A stretch of 64,000 nucleotides of DNA from Cristatella mucedo (Eukaryota > Bryozoa > Phylactolaemata > Cristatellidae), in NCBI GenBank assembly GCA_009760855.2, contig WPIO01000001.1, positions 9,420,001 through 9,484,000 on the forward strand. The letters run 5' to 3'. Below are positions 1 to 12,300 of the stretch, piece by piece. The notes beneath the pieces are model-generated. The model was not told the DNA's origin. It worked only from the letters and a program-made list of their open reading frames with translations, and did not search any database. The translations under genes were made by a program, and so were the position numbers. The stretch's first letter is position 1; each line of letters starts with the position of its first letter.

Positions 1-987
1 CCAGAGCGGAGCTCATCGACGCTGGCTCAGCGACGACCGTTTCCAGGGCTACGTCGCCCACTTGCAACTGCGCACGCCTGCCCGAGCCGCGCCAAGTTGT
101 TTGCCGTGAAGCGAGGATCGACTCGCTCCTCTATGCGCACCGCTGCTCCTGGAAAGTGAGGCTCACGACCAAGCTGCTCACGCCCTCGGAAGTGATTGCC
201 TGAAGTGTTCGCGTTCCACAGCTGGGAGCTGTAGAATAGTGCTGCTGAGACATGCGTTGAAAGAAAGAGAGCAGTGAACGAACAGATAGGCCAGAGCAGA
301 TCTTAGCCAGGAGCGGTAACCGCGAAGAACCCCTCCCTCCGCATTACACCGCATTGCATCGCGAAATAGAGCGCCGCTGTCTGTTGCCCAACAACTGTGG
401 CTGGCAAGGACGAAGGCTGCGGCTAGCGAAGGTCTTTTTGTGGCTACCTGTGGAACTGCTAAAAGCGGGGATCGGAACTAGCACATGGTTTTCCTGAACA
501 AAATGGCGACAGCCACCTACGTGGACACCTGGTAATGTTCTGAATAGCCCGTCAGCACCTCGATGAACTGTCCATATTTTCTGCATAATAATAATGATCA
601 ACATATATTATTTTGAATGAAGCGATTCCATAAAACTAGTCGCTTATGCCATGCTTACATTGAATTCTTGATGGTATTCATATTACTACTACGACGGTAC
701 AACTACGAGCGTCAAGGCAAAAATATTAGGAGAGATAATTTACTAAGTTAAATACTGAGCTGCAACATACACTTTCGTGGTTGTAACTGAATTCTGAATT
801 GTGCATTGGAACGTACAGCGGTGAATTACCTACGTAAAATTTGTTGAGACGATCTCCGAGTGGAACTGATATATTTTTAGCGCCGATCTGCCAGCCAATG
901 AGTCATTGCGGCTGGGCAGCTGCTGGCTTATATGCGCGATCTTTTAATTTGCAAGTTTAATTTCTCTGCCATGTTAGTGATAAAATA
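1..987. other. no recognisable gene
   Basis: No open frame in this stretch shows a family motif or a convincing splice-site arrangement. The short open frames look random, and base composition is mixed. Confidence 0.5.
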
Positions 988-1034
988 CTTGTTCAGCACC
1001 CTCAGAAAAATAAAATCTCTTTCTAGGCACTAAA
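988..1034 (-). repeat. LINE-B 3' tail remnant
   Basis: On the minus strand this matches the conserved 3' end seen in all LINE-B copies of this window: a short stem built from AAAGAGATT and its complement, following GCCTAG. It is a very short 5'-truncated insertion or a decayed piece. Confidence 0.55.
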
Positions 1035-1990
1035 CTCTGTAGCTAAATCAGTTCGCGGAACGCTTTCGCGTACCCGCGTTACGCGACAGGTTAAAAGAAT
1101 TTCTAACAGCTCGCTCAAAATGGCAGGAATAGCATCACTACACAGTTTTTTCAAGATATACGGAGAAACGGTTGTCGCTGCAAATCGGCAAAGGCAGCTT
1201 CATCTCAGATGCCGGTCGCCGATCAAAGACAACCATCTTTGTAGAAAAAGTAAAATGAAATTGAGTTTGACGCCACTTCTATTTCCATCCAGGGGTACGA
1301 TCGTTCAAACTTAATGACAGCCGATTCCACAAAAAAAGCTTGTGTGCGGACCCGGGCGGCCGATCGCCGAAACAGCAGCTCATGTGGACGCGACAATTGG
1401 CTTCGGCCACCCGCTCTAGGCTGCCATGATGCCGTGTATCTCTTAAGACGACAACGGATGCGCTGAAATGCCTTGCCCGCCTTTAGTTACTAGCGTTAGG
1501 GTCTTATTGATAAGCACGAGTCTAGTATTCGCGATCTATTGCAGTCATTTCCACGCTTACAAGGCTCAACCTCGCCTTATACGCCTTAAGCTTAGAAGGA
1601 AAACTGAATCGTCGGGCAAGAGAGGTGAAATACAAGATCGAAGACAGACTGCAAAGGAAGGCTACAATAAAAATGACAAGCTGCGCGCAAGGTCATGTTC
1701 ATAAGCCAAAGCGTTCGCTGCATTCTTAGAGCCGCCGGGGGCCGCGCGCACTGCACCGACTATTTCAGTAAATGCATGCAACTGATTCTTAGCCTATCGT
1801 AAAATGCTCGCACTTTGCCACCCCGATAGCGGAATCGAATCGCGCACCAAGCCAAACTGTATTAAACGCTGCAGGAAAGCGCAGCGGCTCTTGAAGCTTC
1901 AAACCTTCGAAGTAATAGCGAACCTCTGCAGCTAAGTCTGTCGCTCACAGACTCAAATAATTACCGAGCGATCCGGGGCGTTACTAGACG
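1035..1990. other. no recognisable gene
   Basis: No motif, repeat or splice pattern could be recognised. GC content rises sharply near 1970, where the CpG-rich domain begins. Confidence 0.4.
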
Positions 1991-2419
1991 CTTTCCCCAA
2001 TCGAAATGGACCGAACGCCGCGACCGCCCCCGCACCCAGGGCCTCAAGCGGCCGCTAGCCCACGAAATCGTCCTTCGCGGGCGAGAGCGACGTCGCGCCC
2101 TGCTTCGCGGAGAGGGCGGAGAGTCGGCGGCGGCGACGCAATCTTCGGCGGCGCTCGGCGAGCATGCGCCTGCAGCAGCCGCCGCCGCCGCCTCGCTCGC
2201 TAGATGCGCAGCTGCCGCCGCCTCGCTCGCCGGCAGCGCATGGTCGTAGGACTTTCTCAGAAAACCGGCGGCGGCAGCGTGTCGTCGTCGGAAGAGGCCG
2301 CGCGCCGCGATCGAGCCGGAGACGTAGTCGAACTGCTGCGGTCCGGTTCGCGAATGCGACGGGGCCGACGCGACGGCGAGACGGCCGAGAGACCAAGCTG
2401 TAAAGCGGGTCCTCACGAT

Positions 2420-2448
2420 CCGGACCGGCTGCTTTGCAGCCGGTCCGG
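2420..2448. repeat. perfect 13-bp hairpin
   Basis: Left arm CCGGACCGGCTGC at 2420-2432, loop TTT, right arm GCAGCCGGTCCGG at 2436-2448. The stem is perfect and very GC-rich. Confidence 0.8.
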
Positions 2449-2844
2449 TCGATTTCAGCGGCACCGAGAAGGCGCGTCAACTCCTGCCTCTATGCCAAAG
2501 CGAAATTCCAGGAAGCGGCACGCTACCGCCACGACTTCGCTAGCTCGACGCGGAATAGATTGAAATCGACTCGGCTGTTTACACTGTTGGTCAGTTTAGA
2601 AAGCTTGCTGCGCAACCGCCCGATACAGTAGCTCGACTAGCAGTCCGTCACAGAACGAGACTGGCGTCACTCACGCACCAGGCGCCAGGCCGGAAGCGAG
2701 ACTGACGTCACTCGAGCAACCGGGGCCCGGCTGGAAAAAGGTCGCGAGCGGGCCGTGCACGCGGACCGCTATAGTAAGACCCCTTTCTCCGCGCGCGCGC
2801 ACGCCTCCAGCCTCGAATCTCCCGCAGCAGCTGTCGCCTATGGA

Positions 2845-2880
2845 CGACGCATCCGGCTCGCCGGCGAGCCGGAAGCGTCG
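2845..2880. repeat. 36-bp palindrome with one mismatch
   Basis: The two 18-nt arms (2845-2862 and 2863-2880) are reverse complements with a single A/A mismatch at 2851/2874 and no loop. The inner 22 bp is perfect. Its arm length matches three other inverted repeats found near 17.0, 19.4 and 20.4 kb. Confidence 0.85.
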
Positions 2881-2919
2881 CGATTCTAGTTCGGGCGGGC
2901 ACCCGAGTGCCGTTCGTCC

Positions 2920-3016
2920 GCTGGCAGCAAGTCGTCGACGGCGACTGGCCGGAAATCGCCGACGACGACTGGCCGCAAGTCGTCGCCGACGACTGGCGGC
3001 AAGTCGTCGCCGGCGC
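2920..3016 (+). repeat. minisatellite, CAAGTCGTCG-type unit
   Basis: Three to four imperfect tandem units of about 27 bp share GGCAAGTCGTCG and CCGACGACTGGC. The units differ by substitutions and small indels. Every frame stays open because the unit lacks stops, so coding cannot be inferred. Confidence 0.6.
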
Positions 3017-3239
3017 GAGCTTGGTTGAGGGCGGCGTGCTGGAGAGGCGGGGGCCGAAAAGAGTGAGCGCACACGATTCACTATCGGTCGACGTCGGCTG
3101 CTGCTGCTGCAGCGTGTTTGCGCGCTCGCCGCCCTTTGAGCTGCGCTTAGCAGGAAGCGCGCGCCTTCGCAGGAAATGAGGCTAATGGAGGTCATCCTGC
3201 TTGATTCCCGTCTATGAATCCAGCGCGTTTCCGCACCCG

Positions 3240-3455
3240 CGCTCCGCCGTCACTGCCACCGTCGCCGTCAGTGCCGCCACCGCCATCTGTGCCGCCGCCG
3301 CCATCTGTGCTGCCGCCGTCAGTGCCGCCGCCGCCGTCAGTGCCGCAGCCGCCGTCAGTGCCGCAGCCACCGTCAGTGCCGCAGCCACCGTCAGTGCCGC
3401 AGCCGCAGTCAGTGCCGCAGCCGCAGTCAGTGCCGCAGCCGCCGCGAGTCGCCGC
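3240..3455 (+). repeat. 18-bp tandem repeat (CCGCCGTCAGTGCCGCAG-type)
   Basis: About eleven units of 15-18 bp repeat CCG/CCGTCAGTGCCGCAG. One frame (start 3214, stop 3465) reads as an 83-residue polypeptide of PPSVPQ hexapeptides. A second frame reads as Ala/Val/Ser-rich (AAAVSA). Neither frame has a recognised partner exon. It is a minisatellite first and only possibly a low-complexity coding exon. Confidence 0.75.
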
Positions 3456-3903
3456 TGCTCTATGAGGTGCAGCGCTAAGCTACCGCGTTAGAGTGCGTCA
3501 GCTTCCGGTTCGGTAGCCTTTCGAGGTGCTCTCCCGGCGTAGATGCCAATTTGGTTAATTGCTGCTGCCTAATTCGCTGTGGAAATTGCATGACAGCAAC
3601 CGCCGGTCGTGCACGTGCACTTTATTTCGGCTGGGGTAAACCTGCGGCCGGTTCTCGCTCACTAGGAGCGGCGGCGCCGGCGCCGGTGGCGAAGGCGATT
3701 GGCGTTCGCCACGACCGACGCCGCGGTCGGACTGTAGCTCCTAGCCTTCCTTTATCTGGCATTACGCAATGAACTCGCGGAGGATGCGGGTGCGACGTCC
3801 GGTACCGTTTTGAAACCACGTTGCCCGGCGATCGTCGGGTCCAGTCACCTGGTGCATAGCGCTCCTGCGACTTCGCTTGGATGGCGGCGGCATTGCCGCA
3901 CTC

Positions 3904-3976
3904 TATAATAATAATAATAGTAATAATAATGCACTTGACAAAGCGCCCTCAGAGAACTCAAATCTCTTTCTAGGCT
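3904..3976 (-). mobile_element. LINE-B 3' end with (TTA)n tail
   Basis: The minus strand carries the LINE-B terminal hairpin (CCTAGAAAGAGATT then GAGTTCTCTGAGGGCGC) followed by a degenerate (TTA)n tail, read here as (ATA)n at 3904-3930. It is a short truncated insertion. Confidence 0.65.
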
Positions 3977-5096
3977 ATCGATCGATCGGAGAGGCGTCCG
4001 TCTGCTGATCGTTCGGCGCGACTCGCGTTGCTACCGGAACCACGCGACGCCCTCCCTAGTCCCGAGCAAGCTCGTAGGTCGGGCTTGGGCAGAGAGCGAT
4101 AGCGACTCCACAGGTCGCCGCCCTACTCGGCCCATCAGCGGGCAACGGGCATCAGCCTCGCGTGCAGCTGGCTGCCGGCCCCGCCGGCGCCGAGCGCATG
4201 GGCGCCGAGCTCTGGAAGGCGAGGCCGAGCGAGCGCTGACTGGACGCACGGGGCTTGCGACGGTCGTCGCCTCCGCACGCAGGCGCAGGCTGGAAGAGCG
4301 ACGGCCGGCGAGCATCCTTGCGAGCCTGGCTGCCCGACGTCGACGCCGTCGCGAAATGCACGCGCAGCTGCCGCACAGAGCGCCGCCGCCGCCGCCGCCG
4401 CGACAGAGCGCCGCCTGGAGCGCGATCGCCGCGGCTGGTTTTCATACGGCGTCGCGTCGGCTCATTCGGGCTACACAAAAAAAACGCGTAAAAACGCCGG
4501 AAGTAGCAGCCCGTAGTACGTAGCCTCGCGATCCATAGCGCGGCGTAACTCGGCTTGGCGCAGCTCAATCGGCGGGCGGGCCAGGCGGCCAGCCGTCGCG
4601 TTCACGCTCGGCGACTCAGCGTGAAGCAACCTGACCCTCTCAGCCACCCAGCTGCTCGTGCGCGCGTAAGCGGACACGAGGGTCGGCGGCTTTCTCTCCC
4701 CCAGACCACCTTTCCCGAGTCCCGGTCGCTTTCTCCCCCGGCCGCATTCTCTCCCGGCCGCTTTCTCCCCCCCCCCCCCCGGCCGCTTATCCTCCCCCAG
4801 ACTACCTTTCCCCACCCCCTGGTCGCTTTCGCGGCTTCGCTTTGCTCGGGAGCTCGTGGCGAGCGAGGCTGCCGGTCGCACAGCCGGTTGCGGTCGGCGG
4901 CGTCGCCGCACTGGCTACGACGGGTTACTACGATTGGCTAGCGCGTTTGCTCGCAACTCTATAACGCAAGGAAGACAATTGGCTGAGCCTCTAAAAATTT
5001 TCAACTGGCATTTCAGCCATATTCATCACCAGCTGAAGAGGCGTAACGGCTTTTTTTTGGCTGCTCAGCCAAGACAGAATTGCAGTACTCTACCCT
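3977..5096. other. GC-rich stretch, no gene recognised
   Basis: CpG-rich sequence with a CGC-repeat patch near 4381-4400 and a C-rich segment. A unit around CTCCCCCAGACYACCTTTCCC occurs twice, near 4697 and 4793, which suggests a tandem duplication of about 97 bp. No protein family motif could be seen. Confidence 0.4.
4767..4780 (+). repeat. homopolymer C14
   Basis: An uninterrupted run of 14 C lies inside the duplicated C-rich segment. Such runs are also frequent sequencing-length-error sites. Confidence 0.85.
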
Positions 5097-5745
5097 AGAC
5101 AGAACCAGGGAGCTTGTAAGATCAATAGCGAGTAACCGTGGTAGGCAGTCCCTAATCTTAGACAGACTTGATGGTCAATGTAGAGACGGTCTTCTTAATG
5201 AAGCTTTCAAATTTTAAGCAGTTATCATAAAGAACACCTAAATTCCCAGAACATAGCGATGGTCGCAGCATTACAAATGAGAAGAGCATGGTCTGCTACT
5301 CCAGTCGCGCATTTGAGTTTCTCATCCCTTAGTTTAAGGCACTTGGCCAAAATCCATGAAAGAATGTAAAGTAAGCGATGTAATGCAACGTAAGTATTCA
5401 CCTTATCAGTCGTCGTCGGAGATTCCAATTGTATAAATGACATATACAGCTGGATGTCGTTACTATAGAGGCGGCAGCCGACCACGTGGGTCCGAATCAC
5501 TTCTCCGAGGGGCTCGGGATAAATGGCGCTCAGCAAAGGACCAAGAACGGACTCAAAGGTGGAACTCCAAAGGTGACTGGCCAGCTGGACGTGGTCATCA
5601 AATGACTGAACACAAACGGCGAGGTGAATCAAGGCCAGTAACTCACCTGCCAGTCCGATTGTTGTTCTCGATCGTTGAAGTAGGATGATGCGTGATGCCT
5701 CAGCTTTGGAGGATGACAGTTCCGTCCTAGGAAGTGCAGGCACCT
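5097..5745 (-). mobile_element. decayed LINE-A reverse transcriptase fragment
   Basis: The minus strand retains RT signatures in order: a degraded GSVLGPLL box (read VLGPLLSAIY), PLGEVI, and a mutated catalytic box where FYADDTQLYL has become LYSNDIQLYM. An eroded thumb region ends near 5100. Sequence order matches the better preserved LINE-A copy at 26.5-28.4 kb. The catalytic YADD is lost, so the copy is dead. Confidence 0.8.
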
Positions 5746-6267
5746 TTTATTTACGGCTTACAGACAGAAAGCAAGGAGTACTAAAATTCTGCATTGAAAG
5801 GCTGGCAAAAGTCTGGACTCACTGTCCACCTGTCCACTGTCGGTATTAAAGGGTTGTATCGGTAGGTCATACCGATCCGCTTTAAACAAGGCCAAGTCCA
5901 CTTGTTGAAGGAACAAAGTTGAATTACGGATTTATAATCCACGGAGACTTGGTAGGGCGTTTCTTCAATTCTTCGTACTTAAAATAGAACAGATTTAGGT
6001 CTCAGCACGTCATCAGCAGGGATCAGATGGCTGAGCACACTTAACGAAGGGCTTTTGTAGCTTCCTGCAAGAACGTTGCTTATTTAGTTTCACTGCGAAG
6101 CAAAATGGCTGTGTTTGGTTTCTGAAGTGCCTAAATACTGTGAGTAGGTGTAGGATACAATTGTGTAGCAGCCCCAAGTGCTGCCTTTAAAAAGAAATTT
6201 CTGGCAAATTTTCGCGAAAAAGATTTCAGAATTACTCTGGTCCTTCAAATTGGTTATAGAATTGAAG

Positions 6268-6270
<3 letters not shown>
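5746..6270. other. no recognisable feature
   Basis: AT-richer unique-looking sequence without recognised coding or repeat structure. Confidence 0.35.

Positions 6271-6360
<90 letters not shown>
6271..6360 (+). repeat. (TC)45 microsatellite
   Basis: Ninety uninterrupted bases of TC dinucleotide. The Leu/Ser and Arg/Glu open frames through it are artefacts. Confidence 0.95.
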
Positions 6361-6361
<1 letters not shown>

Positions 6362-6363
<2 letters not shown>

Positions 6364-7079
6364 AATCGAGCCAGTTCGAATCAGTGCTCTAAGTGGGTGC
6401 GCCTCGGATGGCGTATTCTTAGCTTCCCCTACCTTCGTTTGGTTGGTTACCAACGCTTACAGACACTGAATGTGCGAGTCTTGGTCACTGCCCTAAAACT
6501 AAACTAAATGGCTGCTTCATGCGGGAAACGACTAAATCTGGTGGGCCGACGACGAGCCAACAAACTCGCTGGCTCGCCTCGTCTAGCCGTCTCTGCTGGA
6601 CTGCAACAGCGCATCATCCCTGCTAGTCTTCTGCTTTATTTGTCCCCCTGAATGCATCCCTAACTGTGTCTCGGGGGCTAGGAGGAAATCACCACTCGTC
6701 TTTTAGACGCTGTCCAAGCAGTTGTCTTTCTGAGGAGCCCAGATCTGTTGCTGCCCACCATAACCGATACAATAAACCGGATTATCAGTTCCGGATTACC
6801 AGTGAAGTTCCTATCGCTCGGAAAGTTGATTGCTGTATAGCTGTATTGCTGTTTAGCTCCTCTCTAGAAAGCGAGAACCCGACGATCGCGAGACGCCGAG
6901 AGAGTAACCTCTGTCCGGCCAGTGTCTCGTCATCTCTCATTCTTATTCACGGCGTTCGAGCGAGCAATCGCCCTGCATCTGAGCGATTAAAGTAGTTCAT
7001 CAGATCTTACTTGCAAGTTCTAATCGGGATTTAGAGCTAATCGCACCTATAAAATGCTCTGCTGCGGTGGTTTAAATGA
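6362..7079. other. no recognisable feature
   Basis: No family motif or repeat recognised. Confidence 0.3.
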
Positions 7080-8165
7080 CCCTCGCGACCTTTGCTGATC
7101 CGGGTAGGGTATCTCTCAGTTCTCTTTGATCTCTTAGCAGCATTTTACGCAATCGACGACCAGCTCTTTGAGAAGCGTCTCCCAGCACACCTGGGTATCA
7201 CTGGCTCAGCGATACGCTGAGTTGGGCCTAACCTAAGTGAGAGATATCAGTGTAGGCGTGATTCATTCCTCGTCAGTCATACGAACTGCCCATTAGGTGT
7301 GGAGCACCTGAGGGTTCGGCCTTGGGCAATCCATCTAACCACCATCTGTAATCTCCCTCTGATTGATGTCGCCGCAAAAAAAATCTCGGCTTTTATTTCA
7401 ACGCCGATGGCATTAGGTTATATTTATCCGGCGACCTTTATCGGCCTTGCTTTGCATCCGACTCACCTGCCCCCTTGAAGCCTGCATCGACGACATTCAC
7501 ACTTCAATGGCCATCAGGTTGCCGAAGCTTAAAGACGATAACATCAGTTTAGTATTTATGGCAATTCTAGTGTTACCCTAAATTTGAAGAACCTCATCCT
7601 CAATATTAGTTTATCTAGCACTACTCCCTAACCGTCTGCCCTTAATCTGGATGCGCTGTCAAAAAGAACTTGTGATAGGGCGAGCGCACAGCATACATTG
7701 TCAAGTCAGCTGACTTTCAGCTGAAGAACGTTGCCAAAACTTCCCGCTTAGAAATTAGTACGACTGCCAAGCTGGCTCGCTGTCCGGACTACTGGAATTC
7801 CCTGGATACTCTGGATTCCAGAACTGTGCCGTAAACAATTTGCAACTAGTGAAAAACTCAGCGACTCTTCTGGTCTGTCATCAACGGCGTAGCTGTCACA
7901 TCAAACTACCTCTGTCTAGGTTTCAAAAGCTTGCTATCAAACATCAAATCTGCTTCAAGATTACTTTTTGGCCTTGGGGTCGCTTCGCTAGATTGCACTA
8001 GCCTACCCATGCGACCTTCTTGCTCCTCCAGTCACGTGCTCTTGCACCACCCTCTCCTGGGCCTCCAGTTGTCTCGCCGTTATGCAGACTCCATTGAATT
8101 CGTTTGGCAAGCCGTATGTGAAAAAGTCTGAAACTCACTCCAGGCTTTTTCTGCTATTCGCATTG
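7080..8165 (+). mobile_element. decayed LINE (B-like) copy
   Basis: Fragments of an RT reading occur in the right order though frameshifted. A remnant of the FDTIDHQLLLERL...GITGSAL block lies near 7145-7215. A degraded palm region follows near 7390. A block equivalent to WLPVKQRIxFKxFxLTF lies near 7920-7975. A terminal 'VWNSL'-type segment lies near 8110-8150. No reading frame survives. Confidence 0.55.
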
Positions 8166-8184
8166 ACTTTAAACCATTGCTTTA

Positions 8185-8345
8185 CCCAGGGGTGAAGGTG
8201 CTCGCCTTTGATGACCGACTTCAAGGTGCTCGCCTTTGACGATCAAGGTTTTGGGCTCAAGCCCTGTGGCACATGCGAAGTGCCTGTGTAGAAATTCAAT
8301 TTCCTTGTGGTGCAGCACAAATGAATTTTATTTATGTCTTTAGTT
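8185..8345 (+). mobile_element. SINE2 copy, internally duplicated
   Basis: A tRNA-derived promoter segment (AAGGTGCTCGCCTTTGA occurs twice, near 8188 and 8223) is followed by a B-box-like GGGCTCAAGCCC. The tail AAGTGCCTGTGTAGAAATTCAATTTC is a decayed form of the LINE-B/SINE2 3' end. The duplication of the A-box side looks like a local slippage or template switch. Confidence 0.6.
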
Positions 8346-9165
8346 TCTAGCTAAAGAGGCATCAGTTCCGCTTAGCTCTCCCTGAGACCCAGTGAACTTG
8401 TCTATTGCAGCGTTACAACTGCCAGGTATCCAAGTCCTTTTTATCAGGATTCCGATATGCAAAACTACCGTTTTCCCGGCATAACGTGTATTTGGACGCC
8501 TATCCTTGCAAGGTTTAGTTCATGTTACAAACCTGGCGTCATAAAAAAGCAGTTGCCCTGGGAATCTTCTTGCGAGCTATTTTATGATTGCCTAGTCATA
8601 CTAAATATGATTGTATATGAATTTTTTCATGACTGCCTATGCACGGCACTGCATGTCATTAACCTTCGATTATTACTTTCTTAGCAGTACACGGTAAAGT
8701 GCCTAGATAAAGATTCCTTTTCTCTTCAGTCGCTATTCAGTAGACTTTATTAAACTATTATTAGTATAATCGCACTTACCGGAGCCACATGCATTTTCGC
8801 GGTTACGTACATCTCACGGACCACACTACCCCACGGTCGCGCGTAATGCCGCGGAGAGGCGGACCGTGCCTGCTTTGACAGTGCTTTAACTTTGAAGGTG
8901 ACAGTCCTTTAAAGATCTGTCTCCACAGATCATGCTATGATAGAGTTCTTTGTCACTTTAAAAATAAAAATTTTCTTTAAAGATCGATCCACGCGACGCA
9001 ACCAATGATAACCATTGTGTTTATATAAAATACTGTGACTTTAGAAGCAATTTAGACGGTCCTACCTTTTTCCGGGCTTCTTGCTAATGTTTTCTTTATA
9101 GCTGTTATAAGACGATCAAATGAGCGGTTAATTTAAGCAAAAATGAAGGCATTCGTAGCGAGCGC
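8346..9165. other. mostly unassigned; LINE-B-like tail near 8690
   Basis: GTAAAGTGCCTAGATAAAGATT near 8690-8715 resembles the LINE-B 3' end on the plus strand. The rest has no recognised feature. Confidence 0.35.
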
Positions 9166-9332
9166 TTAGCTCCCGGGTCTTCGCCTGGGGGTAAGGTGCT
9201 CGCTCTTCACGACCCGGGTGGTGGGTTTGAGTCCTGTAGCGATTGATCTTGTATTGACGTCTGCAAGCGGTGATGATAGCCGCGAAGGCTACTCTGCCGC
9301 TACATAAATGAGGCGGTTAAATCAGTTCACGT
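9166..9332 (+). mobile_element. SINE1 copy (tRNA-derived)
   Basis: It contains GGTAAGGTGCTCGCTCTTCACGA, a B-box-like GGTTTGAGTCC, the central block TGCAAGCGGTGATGATAGCC, and the 3' end GGCGGTTAAATCAG shared with the other SINE1 copies. No tRNA cloverleaf is complete, so it is not a functional tRNA. Confidence 0.75.
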
Positions 9333-12300
9333 AGTTACTATTATTGTTATCATCGTGGAAAGTTTGCTTTGATTTGGGAGTGCGGAAACTGACAGTAAAT
9401 GAGAATTGGCCGCGGCGATCGTATCCTTCGCACCCCGAAGAAAGACGGAAGTTAGCCAATGACCTCGCAGACGCACCAGGGGATACAACAACAAAGGTGC
9501 ATTCGTTCAGCGCCAGGTTTGAGTGCGGCAGCACTTTATGTACTGGACCTTCGGTGCATATAGCCCCGGGATATGGCGAAGCTGCGACTGCACGCGAGGC
9601 CCGAAAGGGCCGGTCCTATGGTCCTACTCCGCATACACGGCGGGCGGCCTATGAGGAGCCAGCAAGTCTCCTTCACCTTCGGGCCGGACATTGGTGGCTT
9701 CTGGGTCTGTGGCTCAGAGATGCTCAGAGGTGCTCGCACTTCATCGTGCGCACTTCGCAGTGGTTTCGAGCTCCGCAGCTGGCAACAGCAGCTTCTTAGG
9801 CACCTTCTCTCCCCAATCTGCATTAATGGGGATGTTGAATCAGACGACCTTTGCTACTGTTTTGCTTTCATCCACTGGCTGGCTGCTGCACCCTTTTCCC
9901 GGAAAGAGGATCTGCTGTGGCCACATCGGAAACGAGGCCTAATACCGTAAGAAGTATTCGATTACAAAACTCGGCAGTCGTACTCGCTAAGCAGTTGAGC
10001 ATGCAGTCGGCTTTCTGGCCGGCAAGATGTTGACGCGGGGGTCTTTAATGGCGGCGGTGAAAATCTGCACTGCGCGAGGCAAGCTTTGTGCCGGTTTAAG
10101 ATGTCACCTGCATAGCGATGCGCTGATCCAGCGCACTGTCTCTGAGGCTTGCGAGTCTCCAGCCAGCTTATCTCCCTTATCTTCCGCGGAATGAGTACTC
10201 GGCGATTGGCAGGCAGGCGGAAAACCAATGTCCGGTGCTGGGGGAACGCCTGGCGACGCGTGGCCCTCTGACGGGGAGGGGGCTGCGGGGCGGCTCTCGG
10301 CCCCTCGACGCCCAGGCCGCGCAGCTACGCGAGCAGGCGCGCGGCCGCAGCACAGTGCGGCGGCGGCGCGCCTGCTCGTGCGTGCGCCAGGGGCAGCTCG
10401 CTAAGTCGTCTCGCTTGCGCGCGAAATGACTCGCGGTGTCCAAAGAAAAGGTTCGAATCCGGCGCGAGCCGCGGGCGCTATCGCTTAACACTGCACACTT
10501 CACAGACGTGGAGTCGACGGAGCTGCTGCCAATTCTCGCAGGCGCATCGTGAATAGCAGGGGCGGCCGAAGCGCTCCGCCGGCGTCGTCGCCGACGCTTA
10601 CGCATAGCGGCGCGCATGCGACGTGTGCCGCTGCCGCCCGCGGTGCGGCGTGCGATCGGCTCGAACGCCGCGAGCGGTCCGGCGCGCCGGGAGAGCCGGC
10701 CGGGAGACCGCAGCTCGCGACCGCGAAGATCAGCAGCCGCCGCCGCCGCCGAGGCTCGTGAGCGGCAGCTTTTTGAAGTTAACGGCGGCGGCGGCCGCCC
10801 GCGCGCGCGCGGTGGGTGGTGCGGCACGCCGCCGCTAGCGGACTCAAGCGGCCGCGAGCGCGTGCGTTTGGAATTCCGATTTCCGGCCGCGGGACTGGAG
10901 TCTCCTCAAGGGGGTGGGGACTTTGACGCGCCGGCTCGGCCAGGTATTCCGCTAGCCAGGTCGAGCGTAAGCTGGAGCGAGCCTCTGTCGAATTTACGAC
11001 ATAAATCAGCCCATCGGACCGTTTAGGACTCCGCGGCTCGCGCAGCGTCCGGCAACGGGCCCATCAATCCCATTGCGGTTGCGCTGAGGCGTTAATCAGA
11101 GGACGCCCTGGCTGCAGGCCGCACGGCGTCGACTCCATTCACGGATTTGCGTGCGCTCTTAAGGGCTGAAAGCCTCGGCCGTAAGCCTCTCGATCCGTCG
11201 CCGGTGGCACGTTTTACTAAGCTCGTCGCAACTTTACCAAGAAGGTTGGCTCGAGGGTAATCGCCTCCAGCCCGCTCCTTTCCCTCCACCTTCCCCCGCG
11301 CAGACTCCGCTCGGCCAGCAGCACGTCTTTCTACTGGCGAAGAGGCAGCAGCAGGCGGGCTGCGCGACGTCGCGCGGAGGTGCAATCACGGCGCGCGCGC
11401 AAAAGAAAGGGTCTGACGCGTAAAGACTCGTTGCCTTTCTCCTGCGAGCTCAGCCAGCGTCAACGCTCCGGTCCGTAACCGCAATCTGTTCTTTTCGCTG
11501 CGCCCATTGCGTCAGAGCGGCGTGGCCGCGAATATGCATCGCGCGCGCTCGAGCCCAGCGCAGCGGAGAGACTGGGAGAGCCTAGCGGTTGCGTCAATCC
11601 CATCGCTTATCCGGACCGAATCGTCAGATGGGGCAGACTGCCGCCGGTCGCTGGACTATGCTCGGCGCTCTCGCTTTCCCGAGAGCCAGCGGCCGCCAGC
11701 TTGGGCTTCTACCTTCGGCTTCCGCCCGGGCGGAGGCGAGCGCGCGCTGACGACGCGCGTGCGACTCCGGAGTCTTTTCGAGAACCCTGCGGCAGCGCGA
11801 CGCTGCGACCGTGCGTGCGCCGCCGCGGGCGCGGAGTCTGGCGTAGGTCGCAGCGCCGGGTGGGGGGCCAGACCTTGGCCTTTGCTGGAGCGGCTGATCG
11901 CAGGAAGAATGAATGGATGCTTAGCGGGGCCCCTCAGCCGCTCGACACATCGCTCAAGTGCTGTCCAAAGGGGACCAGACGCCAGACGCCCGACGCCCCT
12001 ACTCCCCTAAGCTCGCCTTCTTCGGGCGAGAGGCTCGGCGGGTAGGCGATCGACGGACGCTAGCCGCTGCTCGATGCGAGCGCGACGCGTAGATGCGTTT
12101 GCGGCGCGTGTGGTAGCGCGGCGAAGCGGCAGGCTGCCGGTAGCGCACGAGCGCCCGCGGGCAGCCCTCGCAGTGGGGGGGGGAGAGGGGCGTGGCTCGC
12201 GAGGATGTCGAAGCGTTTCGGCGATGCTCGCTCGGTTTCGGACGCTCAACCGCCATCGCGCCGACATCCGCAGCCCGCCAAAAAAGCGACGAGCGATGCT

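Larger units (their letters stand above)
1991..3540. other. GC- and CpG-rich domain, unassigned
   Basis: Very CpG-dense sequence with long open frames in all readings. That is expected from low stop-codon density and is not evidence of coding. It resembles a CpG island or promoter-type domain. It contains the inverted repeats and minisatellites listed separately. No start codon, splice site and conserved protein motif occur together here. Confidence 0.4.

Noticed and set aside
6090-6507. Arg/Glu repeat protein
   Set aside because: It is a translation of the (TC)45 microsatellite.
9573-9950. 125-aa open frame with Trp/Gly-rich middle
   Set aside because: There are overlapping open frames on both strands, no recognised motif and no splice context. 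Coding is not supported.
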